Source: Aminobacter sp. J41 (GTDB taxonomy: Bacteria; Pseudomonadota; Alphaproteobacteria; Rhizobiales; Rhizobiaceae). From it: 64,000 bases of DNA. Shown piece by piece: positions 27,875 through 37,038 of the stretch. The notes beneath the pieces were generated by a model that was given only the letters and a program-made list of their open reading frames with translations, had not been told where the DNA came from and did no database searches. Position 1 is the first letter of the stretch. Every line of letters begins with the position of its first letter. The stretch lies in NCBI RefSeq assembly GCF_000526635.1, contig NZ_JAGL01000002.1, positions 124,001-188,000 of the forward strand, read 5' to 3'. A program made the position numbers and the translations under genes.

Positions 27875-27884
27875 GGTATACAAT
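27875..27884. promoter_or_regulatory. Second GTATACAAT box in the divergent promoter
   Basis: GGTATACAAT lies about 110 bp from the box at 27764 and about 100 bp before the aromatic aminotransferase start. Two copies in one divergent gap would suit a regulator that controls both genes or loops the DNA. The regulator is not identified. Confidence 0.4.
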
Positions 27885-27981
27885 TCAAATCCCTGCGGCG
27901 CTGAGCGGTATCGTCTAGGCCAAATCCGGTTGCCAAGCATCTTAAATTCGGCTTTCTGACGCGCAACAGGAGGAAAACGCT

Positions 27982-29163
27982 ATGTTCGACACTCTCAAGC
28001 CGGCCGCGCCCGACGCCATTCTCATGCTGATGGGATTGTACCGGGACGATCCGCGCAGCGACAAGGTTGATCTCGGCGTAGGCGTCTACAAGGACGCGGA
28101 GGGCCACACCCCCGTCATGCGCGCGGTGCGCGAGGCCGAGCGGCGCCTCCATGAAGAGCAGAACACCAAGGCCTATGTTGGCCTTGCGGGCGACGTCGGC
28201 TTCAACGCGAAGATGACCGAGTTGGTCTTCGGTGCAGGCGCCGACACGTCACGGCTGCGCGCCGTTCAGGCGCCGGGCGGTTCCGGCGCGATCCGCATGC
28301 TGGCCGAGCTCATCAAGATCACCGGCACCGGCGCGACGGTCTGGGTGCCGGATCCCACCTGGCCGAACCACATGCCGCTGATGCGCAGCGCGACGCTGAA
28401 GACGGCCACTTATCCCTATTTTGATCCGGCTACCTCGGAAATCCGCTTCGACGCGATGATCGAGGCACTGAAGGCGCTTCCGGCCGGCGATATCGTCCTC
28501 CTGCACGGCTGCTGCCACAACCCAACTGGCGCCGACCTTTCGCCCGACCAGTGGAAGGTGGTGGCCGAGGTGCTGACGGATCGCGGGCTCATTCCCTTCG
28601 TCGACATTGCCTACCAGGGCTTTGGCAACGGCCTCGACGAGGACGCGACGGGCCTGCGCATCCTTGCCGAGCGCGTCCCTGAACTGATGGCTGCGGCGAG
28701 CTGCTCGAAGAATTTTTCTGTCTATCGCGACCGTGCCGGCGTTGCCTTCGTGCTTGGCCGCAACACGGGGGAAGCAGATATCGCCCATGGCCAGCTGCAG
28801 GGCGCAGGCCGCACGCTGTGGTCGATGCCGCCAGATCATGGCGCTGCATGCGTTCGCATCGTCCTTGAAGATGAGGCGCTGGCAGCGGACTGGCGCGCCG
28901 AGCTCGAGGCAACGCGCCTGCGTATGCTTGAACTGCGGCAGGGGCTGGCAGACGCGCTGCGCCGCAAGTCGAATTCCGAACGCTTCGATTTCATCGGCCG
29001 CCAGCGTGGCATGTTCTCGCGCTTCGGCCTGAACGCCGAGCAGGTGAAGCGTCTGCGCGAGGAGCACGCCGTCTACATCGTTGGCGACAGCCGCTTCAAC
29101 GTTGCTGGCCTGCCCGGCGACCGGCTCGACGAGCTGGCCGCCAAGATCGTCGCGGTACTCTGA
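27982..29163 (+). CDS. Aromatic/aspartate aminotransferase (class I, TyrB/AspC type)
   Basis: PLP-dependent aminotransferase of 393 residues that exchanges amino groups between aromatic or dicarboxylic amino acids and 2-oxoglutarate. The start has a strong AGGAGG site. It belongs to the Ia subgroup: DKVDLGVGVYKDAEGHTPV, the HGCCHNPTGADLSP segment with the PLP-contacting asparagine, and the Schiff-base Lys243 in SCSKNFSVYRDR. The C-terminal substrate arginine lies in FSRFGLN or in the DSRFNVAGL segment. It is transcribed divergently from the ferredoxin reductase. Substrate preference cannot be settled by reading. Confidence 0.92.
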   Translation: MFDTLKPAAPDAILMLMGLYRDDPRSDKVDLGVGVYKDAEGHTPVMRAVREAERRLHEEQNTKAYVGLAGDVGFNAKMTELVFGAGADTSRLRAVQAPGGSGAIRMLAELIKITGTGATVWVPDPTWPNHMPLMRSATLKTATYPYFDPATSEIRFDAMIEALKALPAGDIVLLHGCCHNPTGADLSPDQWKVVAEVLTDRGLIPFVDIAYQGFGNGLDEDATGLRILAERVPELMAAASCSKNFSVYRDRAGVAFVLGRNTGEADIAHGQLQGAGRTLWSMPPDHGAACVRIVLEDEALAADWRAELEATRLRMLELRQGLADALRRKSNSERFDFIGRQRGMFSRFGLNAEQVKRLREEHAVYIVGDSRFNVAGLPGDRLDELAAKIVAVL

Positions 29164-29178
29164 CCCCGTTCCGGTCGC

Positions 29179-30156
29179 CTACAGGAACTGGTAGGTCACC
29201 GGCACAAACCTGTAGCCGAGATCGAGCTTCTCGACATAGCCCATTGCCGGAAATGGCATATGGTAGCCGATGAACGGCACGCGGTCGGCCGCGATCATGT
29301 CGAACACGCGCCTGCGCGCTTCAGCGCCCTTCTCTTTGTCCATGTCGAAGCGGACATGCCAGTCGGGTCGCTGTAGTGAGGCCACGTGATGGTTGCAGGT
29401 GTCGCCGGTAAGAACGAGCCGCTCGCCCTCAGAATCCACGTTGAAAATCATGTGGCCGGGCGTGTGACCCACGGCCAGCATGCCGGTAATGCCGGGAACC
29501 ACCTCGCCGCCCTCATCGATGAAGGTGGTCTTCTCGGCCAGCGGCACGACCAGGTTCTGAACCGCCCGCGCGCCATTTTCGGTGGGGCCGGACTTTGCCG
29601 CGTCAGACGTCCAGAAATCGTACTCCTGCCGTCCGGCCACGTAACGCGCATTGGGGAAAGCCGGCTGGCCGTCCTCCATCAGCCCGCTGATATGGTCTCC
29701 GTGGAAGTGGGTGAGCGCAACGACGGTTATGTCCTCGGGCTTGTAGCCCACGGTCTGCAGCCGCTCACGCAGAAGCCCGCCAGTGCCCGCGCGGGCGCCT
29801 TCGCCCAGGCCGGTGTCAAACAACACCAGGTCCTGGCCGGTATTCACGACGACGGGCGTGAAGGACGTTACCGTTCGGTCGGCGGGCAGAAAATTGTCTT
29901 CGAGCAGCTTGGTGACGTCTTCCGGCTTCTGGCCGATACCGAAGGTGTCATACGGTGCGCTGCCCGGGACCAGCCCGTCATTGATGGCAACTACCTGGAA
30001 ACTCCCAAGATTGAAGACGTTGTAGCCCGCGTTCTTCACATCCGTTTTGGGAACCTCCGCGTGTGCCGCGCGGGTCATGATCTGCGGTGCGGCAAGGGCT
30101 GCGAGCCCCGCGACACCAATCTTGAAGGCAGTCCTGCGGTCTGTGGCCAGCGTCAT
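29179..30156 (-). CDS. Exported metallo-beta-lactamase-fold hydrolase
   Basis: MBL-fold metal-dependent hydrolase of 325 residues. The N-terminus (DRRTAFKIGVAGLAALAAPQIM) resembles a twin-arginine or Sec signal, so the enzyme is probably periplasmic. The metal motif is THFHGDHISG, with His150, His152, Asp154 and His155. Further ligands are likely in VGHTPGHM and GDTCNHH, and in the final YHMPFP. Close relatives are annotated as quorum-quenching-like or generic MBL hydrolases. A strong AGGAGG precedes the start. It is convergent with the aminotransferase gene and divergent from the MFS gene. The substrate is unknown. Confidence 0.87.
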   Translation of the reverse strand: MTLATDRRTAFKIGVAGLAALAAPQIMTRAAHAEVPKTDVKNAGYNVFNLGSFQVVAINDGLVPGSAPYDTFGIGQKPEDVTKLLEDNFLPADRTVTSFTPVVVNTGQDLVLFDTGLGEGARAGTGGLLRERLQTVGYKPEDITVVALTHFHGDHISGLMEDGQPAFPNARYVAGRQEYDFWTSDAAKSGPTENGARAVQNLVVPLAEKTTFIDEGGEVVPGITGMLAVGHTPGHMIFNVDSEGERLVLTGDTCNHHVASLQRPDWHVRFDMDKEKGAEARRRVFDMIAADRVPFIGYHMPFPAMGYVEKLDLGYRFVPVTYQFL

Positions 30157-30330
30157 TGTCCGGTCCTCCTCATCGAAACGAGAGCGTGCCTTGAACGACT
30201 TGAACGATGCAACTCACCCTCGCGCGTCTCACGCCAAAGTGACGCCGCGTGAACCTGCGGCAACCTGCGGCTGTCCTCGGCCTCGGTCAGCTAACGCATT
30301 GAGCAGGCAGCGGGGCCGTGCTAACGCAGC

Positions 30331-31785
30331 GTGACCCATCATCCCGCGGCGCCGTCCGGCGCAGCAGAATTCCAGGCGCCTGCATTGAACCGAGCGATTC
30401 CCCTTGTCCTTGCCGTGGCTCTGTTCATGGAGACGATGGATTCCACAATCATCTCCACGGCGCTGCCCTCTATCGCCGCCGACATCGGCACAAACCCGAT
30501 CGCGCTGAAGCTGGCGCTGACCAGCTACTTCGTCTCGCTCGCGATCTTCATTCCGGTTTCCGGCTGGATGGCCGACCGCTATGGCGCGAGGCGGGTATTC
30601 CGCGCCGCCATCCTGGTGTTCGTCGTTGGCTCGGTGGCATGCGCGATGGCAGGCTCGCTGCTGGAATTTGTCGGCGCCCGCTTCCTGCAGGGCATGGGTG
30701 GCGCGATGATGACGCCAGTCGGACGCCTGATCCTCGTGCGATCGACGCCGCGCGCGCAGCTCGTCTCGGCAATGGCCTGGCTGACGATGCCGGCGCTGAT
30801 AGGCCCGCTGCTCGGCTCGCCGGTCGGCGGCTTCATCACCACCTTCTTTTCCTGGCACTGGATCTTCATCATCAACGTGCCGATCGGACTGATCGGCGTC
30901 GTGCTGTCGGGCTGGGTGCTGCCGGAAATGCCCGGCGGCAATGCGGGCCGCATCGACTGGCCTGGGTTTTTCTTGGCTGGGGTCGCCGCCTCGGGCGTTG
31001 TCTTTGGCCTGTCCGTGATCAGCATGCCGGCGCTGCCGCCGGTCGTCGGCGCGGCTACCCTCGTCCTCGGCATTATTGCAGCCGCCGCCTATGTCCGTCA
31101 CGTGCGCCGGACCCCTGCCCCGATCCTCGACATCCGTCTGTTCGCGAACCCGGTCCTGCGCATCTCTATCCTCGCCGGCATCATCTTCCGCATCGGCATC
31201 GGCGCCGCACCCTTCCTGCTGCCGCTGATGTTCCAGCTCGGCTTTGGCATGAACCCGCTCGAATCCGGCCTGCTGACTTTTGCGACCGCCGTCGGCGCAA
31301 TGTCGGTGAAGGTCATCGTCGGCTGGATGCTGAAACGGATGGGCTTCCGTATTGTGCTGATCATCGCAATCGCAACCGGATCCCTGCTGATCGCCGCCCC
31401 CGGCTTGTTCACACCACAGACGCCTTACTGGCTCATCATCGCCACACTAATCCTGATGGGCTTTGCCCGCGCGATGTTCTTCACCTCAAGCAATGCGCTG
31501 CTCTTTGCCGACATCGACGAGCGGCAGATGGCGCAGGCTTCGGCGCTGGCGTCGGTGTCGCAGCAGGTGTCGATCGCAATGGGCGTGGCGGTGGCCGGCA
31601 TGCTTCTGGAAGCGCACCACGTCATCACCGGCCAGGAGCTCGACATGGCGGCGTTCTCGATGACCTTCTTTGTGGTTGGCGCGCTGTCCGCGCTGGCGCT
31701 CATCCCGCTGTTCCAACTCGCATCCGATGCCGGTAACAACATTTCCGGCCACACACCAAAGACGGCCGCGAGCAGCAAGGGATAA
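30331..31785 (+). CDS. MFS drug exporter, DHA2 (EmrB/QacA) family
   Basis: Inner-membrane multidrug exporter of 484 residues with about 13-14 membrane spans. The DHA2 signature in the first span is visible (LFMETMDSTIISTALPSIA). Motif A follows in GWMADRYGARRVF, and the antiporter motif C-like PLLGSPVGG appears in span 5. A GTG start at 30331 is used; it lacks a strong ribosome-binding site, and no better start precedes the first span. It stands alone, divergent from the MBL hydrolase. Its stop codon touches the terminator that serves the convergent rlmE operon. Confidence 0.87.
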   Translation: MTHHPAAPSGAAEFQAPALNRAIPLVLAVALFMETMDSTIISTALPSIAADIGTNPIALKLALTSYFVSLAIFIPVSGWMADRYGARRVFRAAILVFVVGSVACAMAGSLLEFVGARFLQGMGGAMMTPVGRLILVRSTPRAQLVSAMAWLTMPALIGPLLGSPVGGFITTFFSWHWIFIINVPIGLIGVVLSGWVLPEMPGGNAGRIDWPGFFLAGVAASGVVFGLSVISMPALPPVVGAATLVLGIIAAAAYVRHVRRTPAPILDIRLFANPVLRISILAGIIFRIGIGAAPFLLPLMFQLGFGMNPLESGLLTFATAVGAMSVKVIVGWMLKRMGFRIVLIIAIATGSLLIAAPGLFTPQTPYWLIIATLILMGFARAMFFTSSNALLFADIDERQMAQASALASVSQQVSIAMGVAVAGMLLEAHHVITGQELDMAAFSMTFFVVGALSALALIPLFQLASDAGNNISGHTPKTAASSKG

Positions 31786-31810
31786 AAAGCGAGGCGCAAG
31801 CGCCCCGCTT
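31784..31810 (-). terminator. Rho-independent terminator of the ppx-rlmE operon
   Basis: AAGCG and CGCTT plus GGCGC and GCGCC form a 10-bp stem with one mismatch and a short AA loop. On the minus strand it is followed by TTTTT. It lies 27 bp after the rlmE stop and abuts the MFS stop codon, so it may stop transcription from both sides. Confidence 0.8.
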
Positions 31811-31836
31811 CGATCGGCAACAATGTCCCGGCGAAC

Positions 31837-32580
31837 CTATTTCGCCTCGGCCTCGACAGGCTCGGCTGTCTTTTCCGGCCGGCCCTTAAAATCCTTAGCG
31901 AGCAGGTAGAGCTCGACCGATTCTTCGCGCGAGGCCGGCGGCTTCACGTGCATGACGGTGCGGAAATTCTGCTTGAGCATGTCTAGCAACGCGTTCTCCG
32001 TGCCGCCCTGGAAGGTCTTGGCGAGAAAATGCCCGCCGGGCTTCAGCACCGATACGGCGAAATCCGCCGCGACCTCACACAGGTGCATGGTCCGGATGTG
32101 ATCGGTGCGACGATGGCCGGTAGTGGGTGCCGCCATGTCGGACATAACGACATCGGGCAAGCCCCCCAGCGCCTCCATCAGCTTCTCTGGCGCATCGTCG
32201 TCCAGAAAATCTTTCTGCAGGAAGGTAGCGCCCGGAATCGGATCGATTTCCAGATAGTCGACGCCAACCACCGTCGGTGCGTCATCGGGCGACTTGATGC
32301 GCTGCGCCGCGACCTGCAGCCAGCCGCCCGGAGCAGCACCAAGGTCCACCACCCGCATGCCGGGCTTCAAGAGCTTGTGCTTGTCGTCGATCTCGATCAG
32401 CTTGAAGGCTGCGCGCGAGCGCCAGCCCTCAGCCTTCGACCGGTGCACGTAAGGGTCGTTCAGGTGCCGCTCCAGCCAGCGCCGCGAGGAAACCTTCAGC
32501 CCGCTCTTCTTCTTGACGCGCGTCTTCAGCGCGCGCGCTCCGCTGCCTGACAGCGCAGCCCCTTTGCCGGGTTTCTTCAT
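31837..32580 (-). CDS. rlmE: 23S rRNA (uridine-2552-2'-O) methyltransferase RlmE
   Basis: SAM-dependent methyltransferase (RrmJ/FtsJ) that modifies U2552 of 23S rRNA during late 50S assembly. It has 247 residues from the ATG at 32580, chosen because that codon overlaps the upstream ppx stop by 4 bp. The SAM motif is [15 protein letters not shown]. The catalytic K-D-K-E set is visible: Lys in RAAFKLIEI, Asp in VMSDMAAP, Lys in [11 protein letters not shown] and Glu in [11 protein letters not shown] basic N-terminal tail of about 35 residues (KTRVKKK) probably contacts rRNA. A clear terminator follows. Confidence 0.94.
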   Translation of the reverse strand: MKKPGKGAALSGSGARALKTRVKKKSGLKVSSRRWLERHLNDPYVHRSKAEGWRSRAAFKLIEIDDKHKLLKPGMRVVDLGAAPGGWLQVAAQRIKSPDDAPTVVGVDYLEIDPIPGATFLQKDFLDDDAPEKLMEALGGLPDVVMSDMAAPTTGHRRTDHIRTMHLCEVAADFAVSVLKPGGHFLAKTFQGGTENALLDMLKQNFRTVMHVKPPASREESVELYLLAKDFKGRPEKTAEPVEAEAK

Positions 32581-34004
32581 TTTCCAGACGCTCCCTTGCG
32601 CCAGCGGCGCCACGCTCCGTCATCTGCCATCAGTTCGGACAGCATGCCTTCGCGCAGGCCGCGATCGGCCACCCGCAGCCGCTCCGCCGGCCAGTGGCGG
32701 CGAATGGCTTCCAGGATGGCGCAGCCGGCCAGCACCAGATCTGCCCGGTCGGCGCCTATACACGCATTTGCGACGCGCTGCTCGAAATTCCACCCGAGCA
32801 GCTTGTTGATCATCGCGTCGACCTGGCGGTTGTCCATCCACAGGCCATCGACGCGGCGGCGGTCGTAGCGGTCGAGACCGAGATGCACGCCCGCTAGCGT
32901 CGTCACCGTGCCGGAGGTTCCGAGCAGGTGGAACCGCTTGCGGTCGGCGGTTACATGGGCAAGCCTCAGCTTGCCCTCGAAGCGGTCGAGCATGCCCGAC
33001 ACTTCCTCGACCATCGACTGGAACAGCTCGGGCGTGACGTCCCTGCCGCCGAATCGCTCGGCAAGCGAGACCACGCCGACCGGCAGCGACGTCCACGACA
33101 CGATGTGGTTCGCGAGCCGCGGCGTGCGGGCAGTCGAAAGATCAATCAGCGCGATCTCCGACGAGCCTCCGCCGATGTCGAACAGCACGACGCCGTCGGT
33201 GCTGCGGTCGACCAGCGAACCGCAGCCTGATACGGCAAGCCGCGCCTCGGTCTTGCGGTCGATGATTTCGAGCGAAATCCCCGCCTCGCGCTTCACGCGC
33301 TCCAGAAACTCGATACCGTTTTCGGCCGAGCGACAGGCTTCGGTCGCGATCAGCCGCGCGCGGCGCACGTGGCGCGATCGCAGCTTGTCCCCGCACACTT
33401 TTAGCGCCTCAATGGCGCGATCCATGGCGGGCTTTCCCAGCCGTCCGGACGTCGACAGCCCCTCGCCGAGCCGCACGATTCGCGAAAACGCGTCGATCAC
33501 CCGGAACTGGCCGGGCCGTGTCGGCACGGCGACGAGCAGGCGGCAGTTGTTGGTGCCGAGGTCAAGCGCGGCATAGACCGGCAGCTCGTTCGAGCGCGCT
33601 GGCTGGATGCCGGGCGTCCGCGTCCCGCCAATCTGGCGCGCCGGAGCTGGCTTTGGTCCTGCAGGGGGTGCTGGCGGAACTTTCGGAAGCGGCGCCCTTG
33701 CGGAGACACTTCCGCGCCCCTTCTGGGCGGGTCCCGCGGGACTGGAATGCTTGACATCCGCCTGGGGGGCTGCGCCATCTGCACCTTCGCGGGCAAAAAC
33801 CTTCCGTCCCCGCCGCCGCTTTCGCCGCTTTCGATTCGGTCCCTTGCCTTGCGGGGCGTTGCGGCCACTTCGCGTACCTGCGGAGTCGCCGCCGGCCTGG
33901 GCGGACTGCCGGCCGGGAGGCGGAGCTGCGGGCACAATACGCCCGCCGACACCGCCAAACGCCCCGTTCTGTGGCGCCTTTGCGCCTCGATCGGGGTCTT
34001 CCAC
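32577..34004 (-). CDS. Ppx/GppA phosphatase-family protein with long basic N-terminal extension
   Basis: ASKHA-fold exopolyphosphatase/guanosine pentaphosphatase family protein, 475 residues, starting at GTG with AAAGGA 7 nt upstream. The first 140 residues are low-complexity, rich in Pro, Ala, Gly and basic residues, with [10 protein letters not shown] at 59-68. The enzyme core starts at [14 protein letters not shown], with the second phosphate motif [14 protein letters not shown]. It lacks the C-terminal HD-like domain of long Ppx proteins. It overlaps rlmE by 4 bp. The coupling and the basic tail suggest a link with RNA or the ribosome, but the enzymatic substrate is not shown by the sequence. 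Confidence 0.9.
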   Translation of the reverse strand: MEDPDRGAKAPQNGAFGGVGGRIVPAAPPPGRQSAQAGGDSAGTRSGRNAPQGKGPNRKRRKRRRGRKVFAREGADGAAPQADVKHSSPAGPAQKGRGSVSARAPLPKVPPAPPAGPKPAPARQIGGTRTPGIQPARSNELPVYAALDLGTNNCRLLVAVPTRPGQFRVIDAFSRIVRLGEGLSTSGRLGKPAMDRAIEALKVCGDKLRSRHVRRARLIATEACRSAENGIEFLERVKREAGISLEIIDRKTEARLAVSGCGSLVDRSTDGVVLFDIGGGSSEIALIDLSTARTPRLANHIVSWTSLPVGVVSLAERFGGRDVTPELFQSMVEEVSGMLDRFEGKLRLAHVTADRKRFHLLGTSGTVTTLAGVHLGLDRYDRRRVDGLWMDNRQVDAMINKLLGWNFEQRVANACIGADRADLVLAGCAILEAIRRHWPAERLRVADRGLREGMLSELMADDGAWRRWRKGASGK

Positions 34005-34274
34005 TCGATTTTCCTTTGACGCCGCGCGAGCCCGAAGGACGCTGCTGGCGCATTCATCTTTAACGTTGGGGCCAGAATACCAGCGACCACCCCAAACACC
34101 AAGACCCGCATTGCGCCTCTCCTCAACGGCAGGCGTGAGTGCGAGGTTTCAGGCGAAATAAAACGCGCAGGAGCGCGGGCTGCGAGCAGGGGACCGTTAG
34201 TGATTGGAATGGCCGTCGGCACTTTGCCCAGCCGTTAAACGCCACTGCGATAGCGGCTTCGGACGAAAGGAGCG

Positions 34275-35060
34275 TTAAGGAACCTTATACCCGATTGTTG
34301 CGCTGAAAGCCCTTGTCTCGTTCAGCAGCAACGTGGCGAGTTCGGCTTCCTTCGCAGGATCGAAGCGGATCTCAGGGATAGTGATGCAGAAGCTGCCGAT
34401 GACCCTGCCCTCTCCGTTGCGGATCGGTGCGCCTATGCCGATTGCGCCACTGACCTTCTGGCTCCTGGTCAGTACGTAGCCCTTGCTCCGGATCGCGTCG
34501 AGTTCAGGCTTCAGCTCTTCCCAGGCGGGTGGCAGGGCACCGGTGGTGGGTGACGGAACCCGCGTTTCCACGATTTTTTTCTGCTCTTCCTCGGGAAGGA
34601 AAGCCAGTATCGAGCGCCCTGTCGCTCCCCAAAGCACGGTGTGAGGAACATAGAGCTCCATCTCGTAGCGCAACGGATGCAGCGAGTTAATCGCCGTCAT
34701 CAGGCTGACCTGCTGGGTTGCTGGCAGATAGGCGACGAACATGCAGGCTTCGCCGCATTGCTGCGCGATCTTCTGCAAGAACGGGAGCGTGAGGTCCTTG
34801 AAACCCTTCTTGTAGCTCAAGAGCGTGCCTAGCCGCTCGAGATCAAGACCCGCGCGGTAGCGCGATGTCTTCGGATCCTTGGCGACCATGCCTTCCTGCA
34901 TCAGCAGGCGCAGTAGCCGATGCGTGGTGCTGGCGGGGAGGTCCAGATGGCTCGCGGCATCCTTGATGGAGATGTCGGAGTCGATTTCCGCAAGCAGACG
35001 AATGAGCTTCAGCGCGCGAACGATTGGCCCGTCGAGACGTGCGGCGTCCTTCGTAGTCAT
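34275..35060 (-). CDS. IclR-family transcriptional regulator
   Basis: DNA-binding regulator of 261 residues. The winged HTH occupies about residues 10-70 (ALKLIRLLAEIDSD...LPASTTHRLLRLLMQEGMV). The IclR effector domain follows, with family segments such as YKKGFKDLTLPFLQKIA, GATGRSILAFLP and SGAIGIGAPIRNGEGRVIGS. It lies 67 bp after the TRAP large-permease gene on the same strand. This makes it the last gene of the ornithine cyclodeaminase/MmgE/TRAP module, and its likely target is the promoter upstream of 41393. The inducer is presumably the imported acid or its product. Confidence 0.88.
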   Translation of the reverse strand: MTTKDAARLDGPIVRALKLIRLLAEIDSDISIKDAASHLDLPASTTHRLLRLLMQEGMVAKDPKTSRYRAGLDLERLGTLLSYKKGFKDLTLPFLQKIAQQCGEACMFVAYLPATQQVSLMTAINSLHPLRYEMELYVPHTVLWGATGRSILAFLPEEEQKKIVETRVPSPTTGALPPAWEELKPELDAIRSKGYVLTRSQKVSGAIGIGAPIRNGEGRVIGSFCITIPEIRFDPAKEAELATLLLNETRAFSATIGYKVP

Positions 35061-35127
35061 ACTCGCCCCTGCAACAATGCGTGGAATGCCGCCCCTTGTT
35101 CAGGAGCGGCATATTCATGTCAAGAAA

Positions 35128-36444
35128 TCAGCGAGGTCCCATCAGGAGATCCGGCAGCCACAGGCTGATCTGCGGGAAGATAATCAGGATGATCAGCATC
35201 ATCAGGAGAAGCAGCGTGTAAGGCAGCGCACCCTTGACCACATCGCTCATCGGCTCGCCGGAGATCGCCTTGACGATGAAGAGGTTCATGCCGACTGGAG
35301 GCGTCAGGAGACCGATCTCGGTGTTCACGACGAACACAATAGCGAACCACACGGGGTCGTAGCCATAGGACGAGATCACCGGGAACAGCAGCGGAATCGT
35401 GATCACCGTCATGGCTGCGCCATCCAGGAACATTCCCAGGAAGAAGAGCAAGAGCATGATCCAGATGATGACCATCCAGCCGGGCTGGCCCGTGCTCTGG
35501 ATCAGATCGACCAGATCCTGGGAGATGCCAAGCATGGTGATCGCGCGTCCAAGGATCAGACCTCCGAGCAGGATCGTGCCGATCATCGTAATCGAATAGA
35601 TCGAACGTACGGCTGCCCTGTGAACGCCCTTCCACGTCAGCCCCTTCAGAACATAAATGCCGATCAACATCGCGGCCAGTGCTCCGAGCGCTGCGGCTTC
35701 CGTCGGGGTGACCACGCCAAAGAATATGCCGCCAAGAACCGCAAGCATCAGCACGATCGCCGACCAGATCTGGCGCAGCGACGTCCAGCGTTCGACCCAG
35801 GTCACATCGGGTTGGATGGAAGGTGGCGCTTTCCGTTCCTCGGCGTGCGACACGATCATTGTGTAGATCATGAACACGGCCAGGATCGACAGGCCCGGTA
35901 TAATTCCAGCCATGAAGAGTCGGGCGACGGAAGTTTCCGTCAATTCGCCATAGATGATGAAGCCGGTGCTTGGCGGGATTAGCACGCCGAGCGTGCCGCC
36001 TGCGGCGACGGCCCCCATGCCGCGCTTGACATTGAGGCCGCGGCGCTGGAACTCAGGAATGACCACACCGCCGATGGCGCCTGCAGTGGCAACGCTCGAT
36101 CCCGAAAGGGTAGAAAACGCGCCGCAGGCGGCAAGTGCCGCGTTGTAGAGGGCGCCCGGCATCTTCGAGAACCACTTATCAGTGAAGTCGAGAAGCTTTG
36201 GCCCCATGCCGCTTTCGGTGATGTAGGCGCTCATCAGCATGAAGAGCGGAATCGCCAAGAGGCTCGAGCTCGAGAGATGCATGGCCGCGCCAGATGTCAG
36301 CGAAATCCACGCACTGGTGCCGCCGGTGGCCGAGTAGAGTCCAAATATACCCGTCATGCCGAGCACATAGGCGATCGGAATTCCGAGAAGCAGGAGTGCA
36401 AGCAGTCCGGCCGTTACCAGACCAGCAGTTATGCCGAGATTCAT
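35128..36444 (-). CDS. dctM: TRAP transporter large permease, DctM type
   Basis: Ion-coupled large membrane subunit of a TRAP importer, 438 residues with about 12 membrane spans. Family motifs include GIPIAYVLGMTGIFGL, the GGVVIPEFQRRG / GTLGVLIPPSTGFIIYG block and the C-terminal GLLTPPVGMNLFIVKAI. A GGGAG site precedes the start. It follows the small permease gene by 20 bp and precedes IclR. With DctQ and the DctP receptor it forms a complete transporter. The neighbouring enzymes suggest an organic acid or amine substrate. Confidence 0.92.
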   Translation of the reverse strand: MNLGITAGLVTAGLLALLLLGIPIAYVLGMTGIFGLYSATGGTSAWISLTSGAAMHLSSSSLLAIPLFMLMSAYITESGMGPKLLDFTDKWFSKMPGALYNAALAACGAFSTLSGSSVATAGAIGGVVIPEFQRRGLNVKRGMGAVAAGGTLGVLIPPSTGFIIYGELTETSVARLFMAGIIPGLSILAVFMIYTMIVSHAEERKAPPSIQPDVTWVERWTSLRQIWSAIVLMLAVLGGIFFGVVTPTEAAALGALAAMLIGIYVLKGLTWKGVHRAAVRSIYSITMIGTILLGGLILGRAITMLGISQDLVDLIQSTGQPGWMVIIWIMLLLFFLGMFLDGAAMTVITIPLLFPVISSYGYDPVWFAIVFVVNTEIGLLTPPVGMNLFIVKAISGEPMSDVVKGALPYTLLLLMMLIILIIFPQISLWLPDLLMGPR

Positions 36445-36464
36445 TGATTGCTCCCGGATGACGA

Positions 36465-37013
36465 TCAGTCTTGGGCGCGTCTGTCGCGGGAAAGGTCCCG
36501 AGAAATACGCCGCATGAGATGAAGCAGAAGTAGGAGGATAAGCAGGCCACAGCCGAACGGGATAACCGCACTAATCGGCCACAGCGTGATGTAAGGCTGG
36601 CTGGGTGTAGTCGTACCACGCAGATACATCTGCAGAGTCGACTTCCAGCCGGACCACCCCAGCAGTCCGAGGAACAGCATGCTGCCCAGGGGAACGAGAT
36701 AGCCGTTGATGGCCGACGTCACCCTTTTCGGCAGGACCGCAAGCAGGAGATCTACCTTCACGTGCCCGCCGACGATGTGAGTGCCGGCGAGGCCGAGGAA
36801 GACGACGATCAGCAGCGAGAAGCGCGCTCCTTCGTCGATTACGGGGAAGCCGCCACCTACCGTGTACCGGTAGATGGCATTTACGACGAGGGCGACCGCC
36901 GCCACCTGCAGGATTACCGCAGCGACATGAACGACTGCCGTCGCCAGCTTCTCCAGCGGGTTGTTCCCGACGGGTTCAACCGTGTCGTCGGAGTGACCGC
37001 GAGGTTGGGACAT
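36465..37013 (-). CDS. dctQ: TRAP transporter small permease, DctQ type
   Basis: Small membrane subunit of the TRAP importer, 182 residues with four predicted membrane spans: VHVAAVILQVAAVALVVNAI, FSLLIVVFLGLAGTHIVGG, INGYLVPLGSMLFLGLLGW and ISAVIPFGCGLLILLLLL. The conserved GGHVKVDLL after the second span is the DctQ hallmark. It lies between the receptor and large-permease genes, in the normal order for TRAP operons. A GAGGG site is present upstream of the ATG. Confidence 0.9.
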   Translation of the reverse strand: MSQPRGHSDDTVEPVGNNPLEKLATAVVHVAAVILQVAAVALVVNAIYRYTVGGGFPVIDEGARFSLLIVVFLGLAGTHIVGGHVKVDLLLAVLPKRVTSAINGYLVPLGSMLFLGLLGWSGWKSTLQMYLRGTTTPSQPYITLWPISAVIPFGCGLLILLLLLHLMRRISRDLSRDRRAQD

Positions 37014-37038
37014 TGGACTACCCTCGTCGTCTCCAGCC

